From contig CATJIO010000126.1 of the NCBI GenBank assembly GCA_949740725.1, positions 1 through 64,000 of the forward strand: a stretch of DNA of 64,000 nt. Reading direction: 5' to 3'. Positions 44,246 through 51,234 of the stretch are shown here, piece by piece. Numbering within the stretch: position 1 is the stretch's first letter; every line of letters begins with the position of its first letter. Made by a program: the position numbers and the translations under genes. The stretch is from an uncultured Lachnospiraceae bacterium. GTDB taxonomy: Bacteria > Bacillota > Clostridia > Lachnospirales > Lachnospiraceae. Below the pieces are notes generated by a model. That model did not search any database. It was not told the DNA's origin and saw only the letters and a program-made list of their open reading frames with translations.

Positions 44246-45546
44246 TGGATGTAAACGTTGCGATTCTAATTTTACTTGGCAGTTTCCTGCTGATGATAGT
44301 ACTTCGTTTCCCCATCGCCTACGCGGTGGCGATTTCCTCCGTGCTCTGCCTGGTGTACCAGGGGCTTCCTCTGCAGACAATCTGTCAGCAGATGGTAAAG
44401 GGCATCAGCTCCTTCAGCCTGATGGCTGTTCCCTTCTTTATCACCATGGGGTGCCTCATGGGATCTGGAGGTATTTCTGAGAAGCTGATCGCTTTAGCGG
44501 ACTCCTGTGTGGGATGGATGCGGGGCGGTATGGCGATGGTTAACATCGTGGCATCCTACTTCTTTGGCGGAATATCCGGATCAGCTGCAGCGGATACTGC
44601 TTCCCTCGGCTCGATCCTTATCCCGATGATGGTGGATCAGGGCTATGACGGGGACTTTTCCACAGCAGTTACCATCACCTCTTCCTGTGAAGGACTTCTG
44701 GTTCCCCCAAGCCACAACATGGTTATCTACGCTACTACCATCGGCGGCGTGTCTGTGGGAAGCTTATTCCTGGCTGGCTACGTTCCCGGCGCTCTCTTAG
44801 CGCTCTCGCTGATGATTGGATCTTACATTATTTCGGTAAAGCGCAATTATCCCAAGGGCGAGCCCTTTAGCATCAAGCGTCTGATCAAGCAGCTGTCTAT
44901 CTCTATCTGGGCTCTGGCAGCAGTTCTCATCGTAGTTGTGGGCGTTATCTGTGGTGTATTTACGGCTACGGAGTCTGCGGCTATTGCAGTTATCTACAGC
45001 TTGATTGTCAGCGTATTTATTTACAAGGGTCTGGATTGGAAGGGCGTTTGGAATATCTTAAACGACTGTGTGGACACTTTGTCCATCGTATTGATCCTGA
45101 TTTCCACTTCCAGTGTGTTTGGCAACTGTCTGACTCTGCTCCATGTGCCGGATCTGGCGGCTAATGCCATCACTGGACTTACCTCTAATCCGATCCTCAT
45201 CGCGCTGCTTTTGAACTTGATCCTTCTGCTCTTAGGATGTATAATGGATATGGCGCCAATCATTCTGATTGCGGCTCCTATTTTGGCCCCTATTGCCATC
45301 TCTATCGGCATTAGCCCCATTCAGTTTGGTATCATGATCGTATTGAACTGCGGCATTGGCCTTCTGACTCCTCCAGTAGGCTCTGTGCTTTTCATCGGCT
45401 CGGCTGTGGCAAAGCTGCCTATGGAGAAGGTGGTTAAGGCGACCCTGCCATTCTACCTATGTATGATCGTAACTCTGCTTTTAATCACCTTTGTTCCGGC
45501 TATCAGCCTGTGGCTGCCGTCGGTATTGGGAGGAGCTGCATTATAA
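44245..45546 (+). CDS. dctM: TRAP transporter large permease (DctM)
   Basis: 433 residues, AAGGAGG before ATG. About 12-13 membrane segments with the DctM signatures PFFITMGCLMGSGGISEKLIALADSCVGWMRGGMAMVNIVASYFFGGISGSAAADTASLGSILIPMM and LLTPPVGSVLFIGSAVAKLPMEKV. It forms the translocation channel with the 43727 product. Overlaps dctQ by one base. Confidence 0.95.
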   Translation: MDVNVAILILLGSFLLMIVLRFPIAYAVAISSVLCLVYQGLPLQTICQQMVKGISSFSLMAVPFFITMGCLMGSGGISEKLIALADSCVGWMRGGMAMVNIVASYFFGGISGSAAADTASLGSILIPMMVDQGYDGDFSTAVTITSSCEGLLVPPSHNMVIYATTIGGVSVGSLFLAGYVPGALLALSLMIGSYIISVKRNYPKGEPFSIKRLIKQLSISIWALAAVLIVVVGVICGVFTATESAAIAVIYSLIVSVFIYKGLDWKGVWNILNDCVDTLSIVLILISTSSVFGNCLTLLHVPDLAANAITGLTSNPILIALLLNLILLLLGCIMDMAPIILIAAPILAPIAISIGISPIQFGIMIVLNCGIGLLTPPVGSVLFIGSAVAKLPMEKVVKATLPFYLCMIVTLLLITFVPAISLWLPSVLGGAAL

Positions 45547-45651
45547 TTGGCAAATCAATAAGGCATGAGCTTGTTTTCCGGAGCGTTGGTTCAGGCTTTC
45601 TGCCTGGATAAGCATTTGTCTTCTGGAAAAGGGGAAATGCGGTAATATTTG

Positions 45652-45685
45652 GGCCGTCATTGCAAATAGTCCTGCAATGGCGGCC
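45652..45685 (+). promoter_or_regulatory. Leader hairpin before the PL22-like gene
   Basis: GGCCGTCATTGCA (45652-45664) pairs with TGCAATGGCGGCC (45673-45685), 12 of 13 pairs, 40 bp before the start codon. There is no T run after it, so it is more likely an RNA stability or processing element than a terminator. Otherwise the 180-bp gap is featureless. Confidence 0.45.
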
Positions 45686-45725
45686 TAAAGCAGTCATATA
45701 TTTCAATTTAGGAATGGAGGAAACA

Positions 45726-47006
45726 ATGGAACAGAAAACACAGGTTAACGGTCATATGCTGGTAAGCGGCTGTGGAGACCGGGAGAGCTGGAATACCCAG
45801 CTTTTGTATTTTACCTGCTCGTCCCTGAGCTGGGATGACCGAAGGATCTTCCTTTTAAGCGACAGGACGGGAAGCCCTAACGTGGTGGTGAAGGATATGT
45901 TTACCGGGGAGGAGAGAATCCTTACTGAAAATACAAAGGGCACGCTGAAAAGCTATGTGTATTTTGATGGAACCTTTAACCAGGGCCTGGGCAAAGCCAG
46001 CGTTTCTCTGGACGCGGCCAACAGCGTGGTTTACTATATCCAGGACGATCGCATCTGTAAGGCAGATCTGGAGGGAAGGATTACCGTGTTAAACCAGGTT
46101 CCTGATGGAAGGATGACGGCCTTTACCCATGTAAGCTCCGATGGGAAGCGGCTATGCGTGCCCATGACGGACGGACGGTGCCTGGATTTTGACCCGGAGA
46201 CTGAGGGAAGCGGCCTGGATAAGCGGCCGGTTTACAACATCGACGGAAGAGTACAGGAGGAGAACTTAAGCAGCTATCTTTGTGTTTATGATACAGAGAC
46301 CGGTGCCTTGCTGTATGAGAAGCAGGTACCCAAGTGCTGGATTACCCATGTACAGTTTAACCCGGTGAACCCAGAGCAGATCATGTATAATCATGAGTGG
46401 GCCAGCTTTGACTGTGGGATCCGCCGGATTTGGCTTTATGATCACGAGACCGATGAAATCCGGCCTATCCGCACGGAAGGAGACGACACCTTGGGGAACC
46501 CTGGCGGTTATCCTCGGAAGAAGGAAGACTGGGTGTGCCATGAGATGTGGAGCGATGACGGCAGCCAGGTGATTTACCACGGCGGCTACGCTGACGGTCC
46601 GGCTATGGTAGGACGTTATGTGTTGTCCACTGGCTGCTATTATGAGATTGCTCTTCCAAAGGACTATGATGCCTATGGGCATTTTACCATGGATCATCAG
46701 GGGAATTTGGTGTGCGATGGGTATTTTAAATATCCCTGGGAGGTTAAAAAGGTCTGGGACAACAGCACGGATAATGGCCCGGATCCCCATAAGAAGGATG
46801 CGGAGTATATCTGTAAGGTATTCCCGGATTGGGAAAAGGGAAAGCTTACCTGGGTTCCCCTGTGTAAGCACCAGAGCGACTGGCTGGGTCAGGACGCTCA
46901 TCCTCATCCCATCTACAGCCATGAAGGGGATCGGATCTTTTATAACAGCCGCAGCGGGAATACGGTGAATGTATATTGCGTATCCGCTCAGCCGCCACAA
47001 CAGTAA
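45726..47006 (+). CDS. Oligogalacturonate lyase-like protein (PL22 family, TolB-type propeller)
   Basis: 426 residues from ATG 45726 (GGAGG 5-6 bases upstream). A seven-bladed propeller built of WD-like strands (SWDDRRIFLLSDRTGSPNVVVKDMFTGEERIL; VSLDAANSVVYYIQDDRICKADLEGR; DWVCHEMWSDDGSQVIYHGGYADGPAMVGRYVL). The metal-binding His and Gln positions of PL22 enzymes can be seen: H of YNHEWASF, H of WVCHEMWS, and QDAHPHPIYSHEGDRIFYN. PL22 enzymes cleave short galacturonate oligomers by beta-elimination in the cytoplasm. Here it sits next to a TRAP transporter, so the imported acid or a related unsaturated uronide may be its substrate. Confidence 0.8.
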   Translation: MEQKTQVNGHMLVSGCGDRESWNTQLLYFTCSSLSWDDRRIFLLSDRTGSPNVVVKDMFTGEERILTENTKGTLKSYVYFDGTFNQGLGKASVSLDAANSVVYYIQDDRICKADLEGRITVLNQVPDGRMTAFTHVSSDGKRLCVPMTDGRCLDFDPETEGSGLDKRPVYNIDGRVQEENLSSYLCVYDTETGALLYEKQVPKCWITHVQFNPVNPEQIMYNHEWASFDCGIRRIWLYDHETDEIRPIRTEGDDTLGNPGGYPRKKEDWVCHEMWSDDGSQVIYHGGYADGPAMVGRYVLSTGCYYEIALPKDYDAYGHFTMDHQGNLVCDGYFKYPWEVKKVWDNSTDNGPDPHKKDAEYICKVFPDWEKGKLTWVPLCKHQSDWLGQDAHPHPIYSHEGDRIFYNSRSGNTVNVYCVSAQPPQQ

Positions 47007-47089
47007 TGAATTGATATTTTTCAGAGCGGCTTTAGCCGGTGCGCCTCTCCAACGATCCAATTAAAGTTACTTTTTTCTGTTTTTATCAG

Positions 47090-47148
47090 GTCCCAAGGTC
47101 AAAAATCCTTTTGCAGGCAAGCGCAAATTGGGTTTTCGACCTTGGGAC
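47090..47148 (+). terminator. Inverted repeat after the PL22-like gene
   Basis: GTCCCAAGGTC (47090-47100) and GACCTTGGGAC (47138-47148) match perfectly around a 37-base loop that can itself pair (TTTGC/GCGCAAA). Followed by TTTGG, a weak T run. Probably ends the TRAP/PL22 transcript. Confidence 0.55.
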
Positions 47149-47261
47149 TTTGGCATATTAATTGGGAAGGATAGAAAGCCCTTTACCATGTTTTCCATCG
47201 ACAAAGGGATCTTTTTGTGGAAAAATCCAGGATCATTTGTTATAATCTATGGTAATATAAC

Positions 47262-47281
47262 GTGAACACGTTTGCAGTGTG
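47262..47281 (+). promoter_or_regulatory. Operator-like site before the response regulator
   Basis: GTGAACACGTTTGCAGTGTG shares ACACGTTTGCA-like core with the operators at 49371 and 51102, but only about half of the longer motif. It lies 63 bp before the start codon and just after TATAAT/TAATAT boxes at 47241-47258. Weakest member of the set. Confidence 0.4.
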
Positions 47282-47343
47282 AAATTTTGCATTACAATAT
47301 CCTTCACACAGGCGGAGATGAGATAGAGGGTCGGAGGGAATAT

Positions 47344-48186
47344 ATGTATCGTTTATTGATTGCAGATGATGAGAAAATTGAGATGATGGTGCTGCACCGG
47401 ACGCTGGAAAGGAGACTGGGAGGATTATGCCAGGTTTTCGAGGCGGATAATGGCAGGGAAGCTGTGGCGGTCTATGAGCGGGAACAGATCCAGATCGCTA
47501 TCCTGGATATTGAGATGCCTGGGATCAACGGGATCCAAGCAGCAGAGTGGATCCGCAAGAGAGATAAGAAGTGCTGCATTATTTTTCTCACTGCTTTTGA
47601 CGAATTTTCTTATGCCAGGAAGGCCATCGCCGTGCGGGCCCTGGATTATCTTTTGAAGCCCTATGACGAGGAGGAGCTGATCTCTGTGGTGGAGGAGGCC
47701 ATGCGTCTGGTGGATGAGCGGGAGGGGCAGGGGATAGAGAAGAGAGATGCCGGGGCGGCAGTACCAGCAGATAAGGCCTGGCGGAGGGAGCAGACAGAAG
47801 GAGAGGAGGAGCTGGAGGCCGTCACCTCTGAGCCAGAGTCTAACATGCGGCTTTCTATGGTGGCTGAGGCCATCGAGACGTATATGCGGCAGAACTATCG
47901 GGAGGATATCTCCATGCAGGATGCGGCCCGGGCGATGAACTATTCAGAGGCGTATTTCTGTAAGCTGTTCAAGCAATGCTTTGGGAAAAATTTTACTGCC
48001 CGTCTGGCGGAGTACCGGGTGGAGGCGGCCAAGGAGCTGTTGACCGGCCACATGGTAAATATCCGGGAGATTGGCCGGGCCGTAGGCTATGAGGATTCCA
48101 ATTATTTTGCCAAGGTATTTAAGCGGATTACCGGACAGAGCCCTACGGAGTACCGGGTGAGTGTGTATAAGGAAAACCAGCAGTAG
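47344..48186 (+). CDS. Response regulator with AraC-type output domain
   Basis: 280 residues from ATG 47344 (GGAGGG upstream; the earlier 47272 start has no RBS). Receiver domain 1-120: LLIADDEK with the acidic pair, AILDIEMPGING with the phospho-acceptor Asp, FLTAFDEFSY and LKPYDEEEL with the Lys. A linker (125-185) leads to two helix-turn-helix motifs of the AraC/XylS type (MQDAARAMNYSEAYFCKLFKQCFGKNFTARLAEYR and IREIGRAVGYEDSNYFAKVFKRITGQSPTEYR). This is the YesN arrangement that normally works with a YesM kinase, but no kinase gene is adjacent, only a TRAP binding protein. Confidence 0.9.
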   Translation: MYRLLIADDEKIEMMVLHRTLERRLGGLCQVFEADNGREAVAVYEREQIQIAILDIEMPGINGIQAAEWIRKRDKKCCIIFLTAFDEFSYARKAIAVRALDYLLKPYDEEELISVVEEAMRLVDEREGQGIEKRDAGAAVPADKAWRREQTEGEEELEAVTSEPESNMRLSMVAEAIETYMRQNYREDISMQDAARAMNYSEAYFCKLFKQCFGKNFTARLAEYRVEAAKELLTGHMVNIREIGRAVGYEDSNYFAKVFKRITGQSPTEYRVSVYKENQQ

Positions 48187-48245
48187 CCTAATTGGGAAAG
48201 CAGAGAGCTGAGGTCGGAGGCAGTGGGTCAGGGAGGAGAGAAGGA

Positions 48246-49286
48246 ATGAAGGGGCATTGGAAATGGAGAATGGCAAAGAGAAGCTTTGTGATTGCCTCTG
48301 TGGCTGTTTTTCTGCTGAATGGCTGCAGCTTTGTGGGTCAACAAAACAGTGGCAAGGAATCTGCCCCGGAATTTGTGCTGACCTACGCGGAAAACCAAGC
48401 GGAGGACTATCCCACCAGCCTTGGGGCGTACCGATTTGCCCAACTGGTAAAGGAGAGGACAGAGGGCAGGATTGAGATTCAGGTAAAGGCCGGGGCTGCC
48501 TTGGGAGATGAGCAGTCTATCCTGGAGCAGCTTCAGTTTGGGGGTGTGGACTTTGCAAGGGTTTCCGTATCCCCTCTGTCCGAGATTGTCCCAGAGCTGA
48601 ATGTGCTTCAGATGCCTTTTATCTATACGGGAAGAGAACACATGTGGAGAGTCTTGGAGGGAGAGATCGGGGAGAAGTTTATGGGCTTTTTTGAGGGAAT
48701 CAACCTGCAGCCCCTTTCATGGTATGATGGAGGGAGCCGGAGCTTCTATACCTCCCAGGTGCCTATCCAGTGTCTGGAGGATATGGAGGGACTGGAGATC
48801 CGGGTCCAGCAGTCCAGACTGATGAGGGATACAGTGGAGATCCTGGGAGCGGAGGCTGTGCCAACTGCTTTCGACCAGGTATACTCTGACCTCCAGCGGG
48901 GGCTCATCGACGGGGCGGAAAACAGCCTGCCCTCCTATGAGTCGGAAGGGCATTATGAGGTGGCAAAGTACTATACCATGGACGAGCATACCCGGGTGCC
49001 AGAGATGCAGCTGGCTTCCCAGATTACCTGGGATAAACTGTCTGTGGAGGATCAGCTGGTGATTTTAGAATGCGCCAGAGAGTCCGCCAGATATCAGCGC
49101 CGGCTCTGGACGGAACGGGAGCGGTTTTCTAAGGAAAAGGTTTTAAAAGCTGGGTGTGAGATCATTTGTCTGTCACCGGAGGAGGAGGCGCGGTTTCGGG
49201 AGGGCGTAGCGCCCCTTTATGAGATATATTGTAAAGATTTTATGGATATTGTGGAGGAGATACGGAGGGTGGGAGAGGAGCCTTAG
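48246..49286 (+). CDS. Second TRAP-type solute-binding lipoprotein, without permeases
   Basis: 346 residues from ATG 48246. Lipoprotein signal (SFVIASVAVFLLNGCS). DctP features parallel those of 42454-43587: PTSLGAYRFAQLVKERTEGRIEIQVK, FGGVDFARVSVSPLSEIV, CLEDMEGLEIRVQQSRLMRDTVEILGAEAVPTAFDQVYSDLQRGLIDGAENSLPSYESEGHYEVAKYY. It has no permease genes of its own and directly follows the response regulator. It could offer a second specificity to the local DctQM or act as an extracellular sensor. Its start lies 60 bp after the regulator stop. Confidence 0.9.
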   Translation: MKGHWKWRMAKRSFVIASVAVFLLNGCSFVGQQNSGKESAPEFVLTYAENQAEDYPTSLGAYRFAQLVKERTEGRIEIQVKAGAALGDEQSILEQLQFGGVDFARVSVSPLSEIVPELNVLQMPFIYTGREHMWRVLEGEIGEKFMGFFEGINLQPLSWYDGGSRSFYTSQVPIQCLEDMEGLEIRVQQSRLMRDTVEILGAEAVPTAFDQVYSDLQRGLIDGAENSLPSYESEGHYEVAKYYTMDEHTRVPEMQLASQITWDKLSVEDQLVILECARESARYQRRLWTERERFSKEKVLKAGCEIICLSPEEEARFREGVAPLYEIYCKDFMDIVEEIRRVGEEP

Positions 49287-49335
49287 GCATAGGGGGCAAC
49301 AATGGCTGCCTAAGGCCTGCCTGTCGGAAAAGCAC

Positions 49336-49396
49336 TTGACATAAACAAAAAGATATGTTATGCTGTGTTTATGAAAACGTTTGCACAAACGATTTC
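49336..49396 (+). promoter_or_regulatory. Promoter and operator of the MaoC operon (cre-like)
   Basis: TTGACA (49336-49341), 17 bp, TATGCT (49359-49364), then a 26-bp operator at 49371-49396 beginning ATGAAAACGTTTGCAC. The part TGAAAACGTTTGCA fits the CcpA cre consensus at every defined base, and the longer sequence is 24 of 26 identical to the site at 51102-51127. The operator lies over the expected transcription start, so binding should repress. Confidence 0.75.
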
Positions 49397-49490
49397 TCTA
49401 CAATTTAACTTGCAAGAAGAGATTTGGAGCGTTTATTCCTGCAGCCAATGAGTCAGGGCGGCTGACAGAAAGGAAGAAGGAGGATAGCAC

Positions 49491-49928
49491 ATGAAGGAAC
49501 TGGAGTTAAAGGAAGTGGAGAAGACTGTGGAGAGCATTCCCATGGGGCAGAAGGCCTACTTTTCTAAGACGGTAACTGAGGGTGACGTGGCTTTGTTTGC
49601 CGGGATTACCGGAGCGTTTGAGCCTTTGAGCATGAATCAGGAATTTGCGGAGCGGACGCCTTATGTCAGCCGGATGGTACAAACCATGCTGCTGGCTACC
49701 TACACCTGGCCGGTATCCACCCAGATCGCCTCTCCCGGGGCAGTGACCATTGCCCAGGAGTCAACCTTTTTAAAACCAGTGAAGATTGGAGATACCATCA
49801 CCGCAGTGGGAGAGGTGACGAAGAAGATCCTGGAGAAGAAGATCGTTATTGTCCGCACCACCTGCTATAACCAAGAGGGGGAGATGGTGATGGACGGCTC
49901 TGTGGTGGAGCTGATGCGGGTACATTAG
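49491..49928 (+). CDS. MaoC-like hot-dog protein lacking the catalytic dyad
   Basis: 145 residues, AAGGAGG before ATG. A single hot-dog domain of the MaoC / R-specific enoyl-CoA hydratase family (VTEGDVALFAGITGAFEPLSMNQEFAE; VKIGDTITAVGEVTKK). In active R-hydratases the motif is GDxNPxH; here it reads GAFEPLS, so the Asp is A42 and the His is S47. It should not hydrate by itself. It heads a tandem of three such genes of which only the third keeps both residues, suggesting a structural or substrate-holding subunit. Confidence 0.85.
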   Translation: MKELELKEVEKTVESIPMGQKAYFSKTVTEGDVALFAGITGAFEPLSMNQEFAERTPYVSRMVQTMLLATYTWPVSTQIASPGAVTIAQESTFLKPVKIGDTITAVGEVTKKILEKKIVIVRTTCYNQEGEMVMDGSVVELMRVH

Positions 49929-50019
49929 TGTATGGTGAGGTGATCCTTTTGTGGTTCGGGGCGAATCCCAGATGAATCAACGGATTACTGATGAGCGGAT
50001 GGAAAGAAGGAGGGATCCA

Positions 50020-50481
50020 ATGGCAGTGATGCAGTATGAACAGAAGCAAATCGAAAGTTTATCGGTGGGGGACTTTTCCCTGTTTACCAAGACGGTGAGT
50101 GAGCCTGATGTCACTCTCTACGGGGGGATTTCCGCTGACTTTTCCCCAGTGTATATGAATGAACAGTATGGGGAGGAGACCAGATTCGGCAGACGGGTGG
50201 CCCATCCCATGCTGGTAGGTGCTATGGCAGGTGGCGCCATGTTCCGGCTTCTATCTCCCAGTGCTTACCCGGTGAAGCGGGAATTCCAGATGATTGCGCC
50301 GGTATACCCCAATGATACCATTACCATTCGGGCAGAGGTGGCTTCGGTGGATCTGGAGAAGAAGCAGGTATTGGTGGAATTTGAGGCCTATAACCAGAAA
50401 CGGGAACTGGTGCTCTCCGGAACTTCCCTGGAGGGGATGGATCTGATGGCAACGGATGGCGGGAAGGAGGAACAGCAGTAA
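50020..50481 (+). CDS. MaoC-like hot-dog protein with Asp but no His
   Basis: 153 residues from ATG 50020 (AAGGAGGGATCCA upstream). Same fold and layout as its neighbours (SVGDFSLFTKTVSEPDVTLYGGISADFSPVYMNEQYGEETRFGRRVAHPMLVGAMAGG). The dyad motif is ADFSPVY: D40 is kept, the catalytic His is Y45. It may be a heteromeric partner of the third paralog. Two bases separate its stop from the next start, so translation is coupled. Confidence 0.85.
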   Translation: MAVMQYEQKQIESLSVGDFSLFTKTVSEPDVTLYGGISADFSPVYMNEQYGEETRFGRRVAHPMLVGAMAGGAMFRLLSPSAYPVKREFQMIAPVYPNDTITIRAEVASVDLEKKQVLVEFEAYNQKRELVLSGTSLEGMDLMATDGGKEEQQ

Positions 50482-50482
50482 G

Positions 50483-50938
50483 ATGAGTCTGGAAGGAATC
50501 GTGTTAAAGCAGATGGAGGATATCAAGGTAGGGGATGTGGCCTGGTTCTCGAAGACAGTGACAGAGGCGGATATTATGATGTTTGCCCAGCTTTCCGGAG
50601 ACTATGCTCCCCAGCATGTGAGTGCAGAATTTGGAAAGACAATGATGTATGGCTCGCGGATCGCCCACGGGATGCTGACGGCAGGGTTGATCTGCCCGGT
50701 GCTAAATAAGCTTTGCGGGGACGGAACGATTACCCATTCCCAGGAGATTAAGTTTAAATCTGCAGTACTCTTAAACGATACCGTGACTGTCCGGGGTGAG
50801 GTAATCGAGAAAATTCCGGAGGAAAATCAAATAAAGATCGATGTGGTGTGCCGTAAGCAGGGAACTGGGCCGGAAGATCGGCCGCTGATTTTGGCTACCT
50901 TCGTGCAGAAACTGGATATTCTTTCTCTGAAAGAGTAG
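50483..50938 (+). CDS. MaoC-family enoyl-CoA hydratase/dehydratase (catalytic dyad intact)
   Basis: 151 residues from ATG 50483, just after the previous stop. TEADIMMFAQLSGDYAPQHVSAEFGKTMMYGSRIAHGMLTAGL contains D40 and H45 in the GDxxPxH motif of R-specific enoyl-CoA hydratases, plus the RIAHGML helix. It probably adds or removes water on a CoA thioester double bond. It is the only catalytically complete member of the three, in the same operon. Confidence 0.88.
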   Translation: MSLEGIVLKQMEDIKVGDVAWFSKTVTEADIMMFAQLSGDYAPQHVSAEFGKTMMYGSRIAHGMLTAGLICPVLNKLCGDGTITHSQEIKFKSAVLLNDTVTVRGEVIEKIPEENQIKIDVVCRKQGTGPEDRPLILATFVQKLDILSLKE

Positions 50939-50956
50939 AGAGGTGAATTGAGGAAA

Positions 50957-50987
50957 AAACGCTCCGCTGGTCTACAGCGGGGCGTTT
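50957..50987 (+). terminator. Terminator after the MaoC operon
   Basis: AAACGCTCCGCTG (50957-50969) pairs with CAGCGGGGCGTTT (50975-50987), with one G-T pair. The T run is short (TTTGACG), so termination may be partial. Confidence 0.6.
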
Positions 50988-51066
50988 GACGAATCGGACG
51001 GCCTTTATCCTCTTAGGGCATGAATTTCTGATAAAGAAAAACCGGATGGAAATGGTGAAAATCCTC

Positions 51067-51127
51067 TTGACGCCAGAAGAAAAAGGTGCTATTCTATAAC
51101 TATGAAAACGATTGTACAAACGATTTC
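51067..51127 (+). promoter_or_regulatory. Promoter and operator of the flavoprotein/CoA-transferase operon
   Basis: TTGACG (51067-51072), 17 bp, TATTCT (51090-51095), then a 26-bp operator 51102-51127 starting ATGAAAACGATTGTAC, again 7 bp after the -10. Near identity with the 49371 site and identical placement show one regulator for both operons; it is a poorer fit to the CcpA consensus, so a dedicated LacI-family repressor is as likely. Confidence 0.75.
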
Positions 51128-51234
51128 TTGTCTTAAAGCAAACGACGTCCGATAATGAAAAAGCCTCATTGCCGTGGAGGTGTTTTGAAGACCTTTGCCG
51201 GTCAGAAATCGGGATTTTGGGAAGGAGAATGGAG

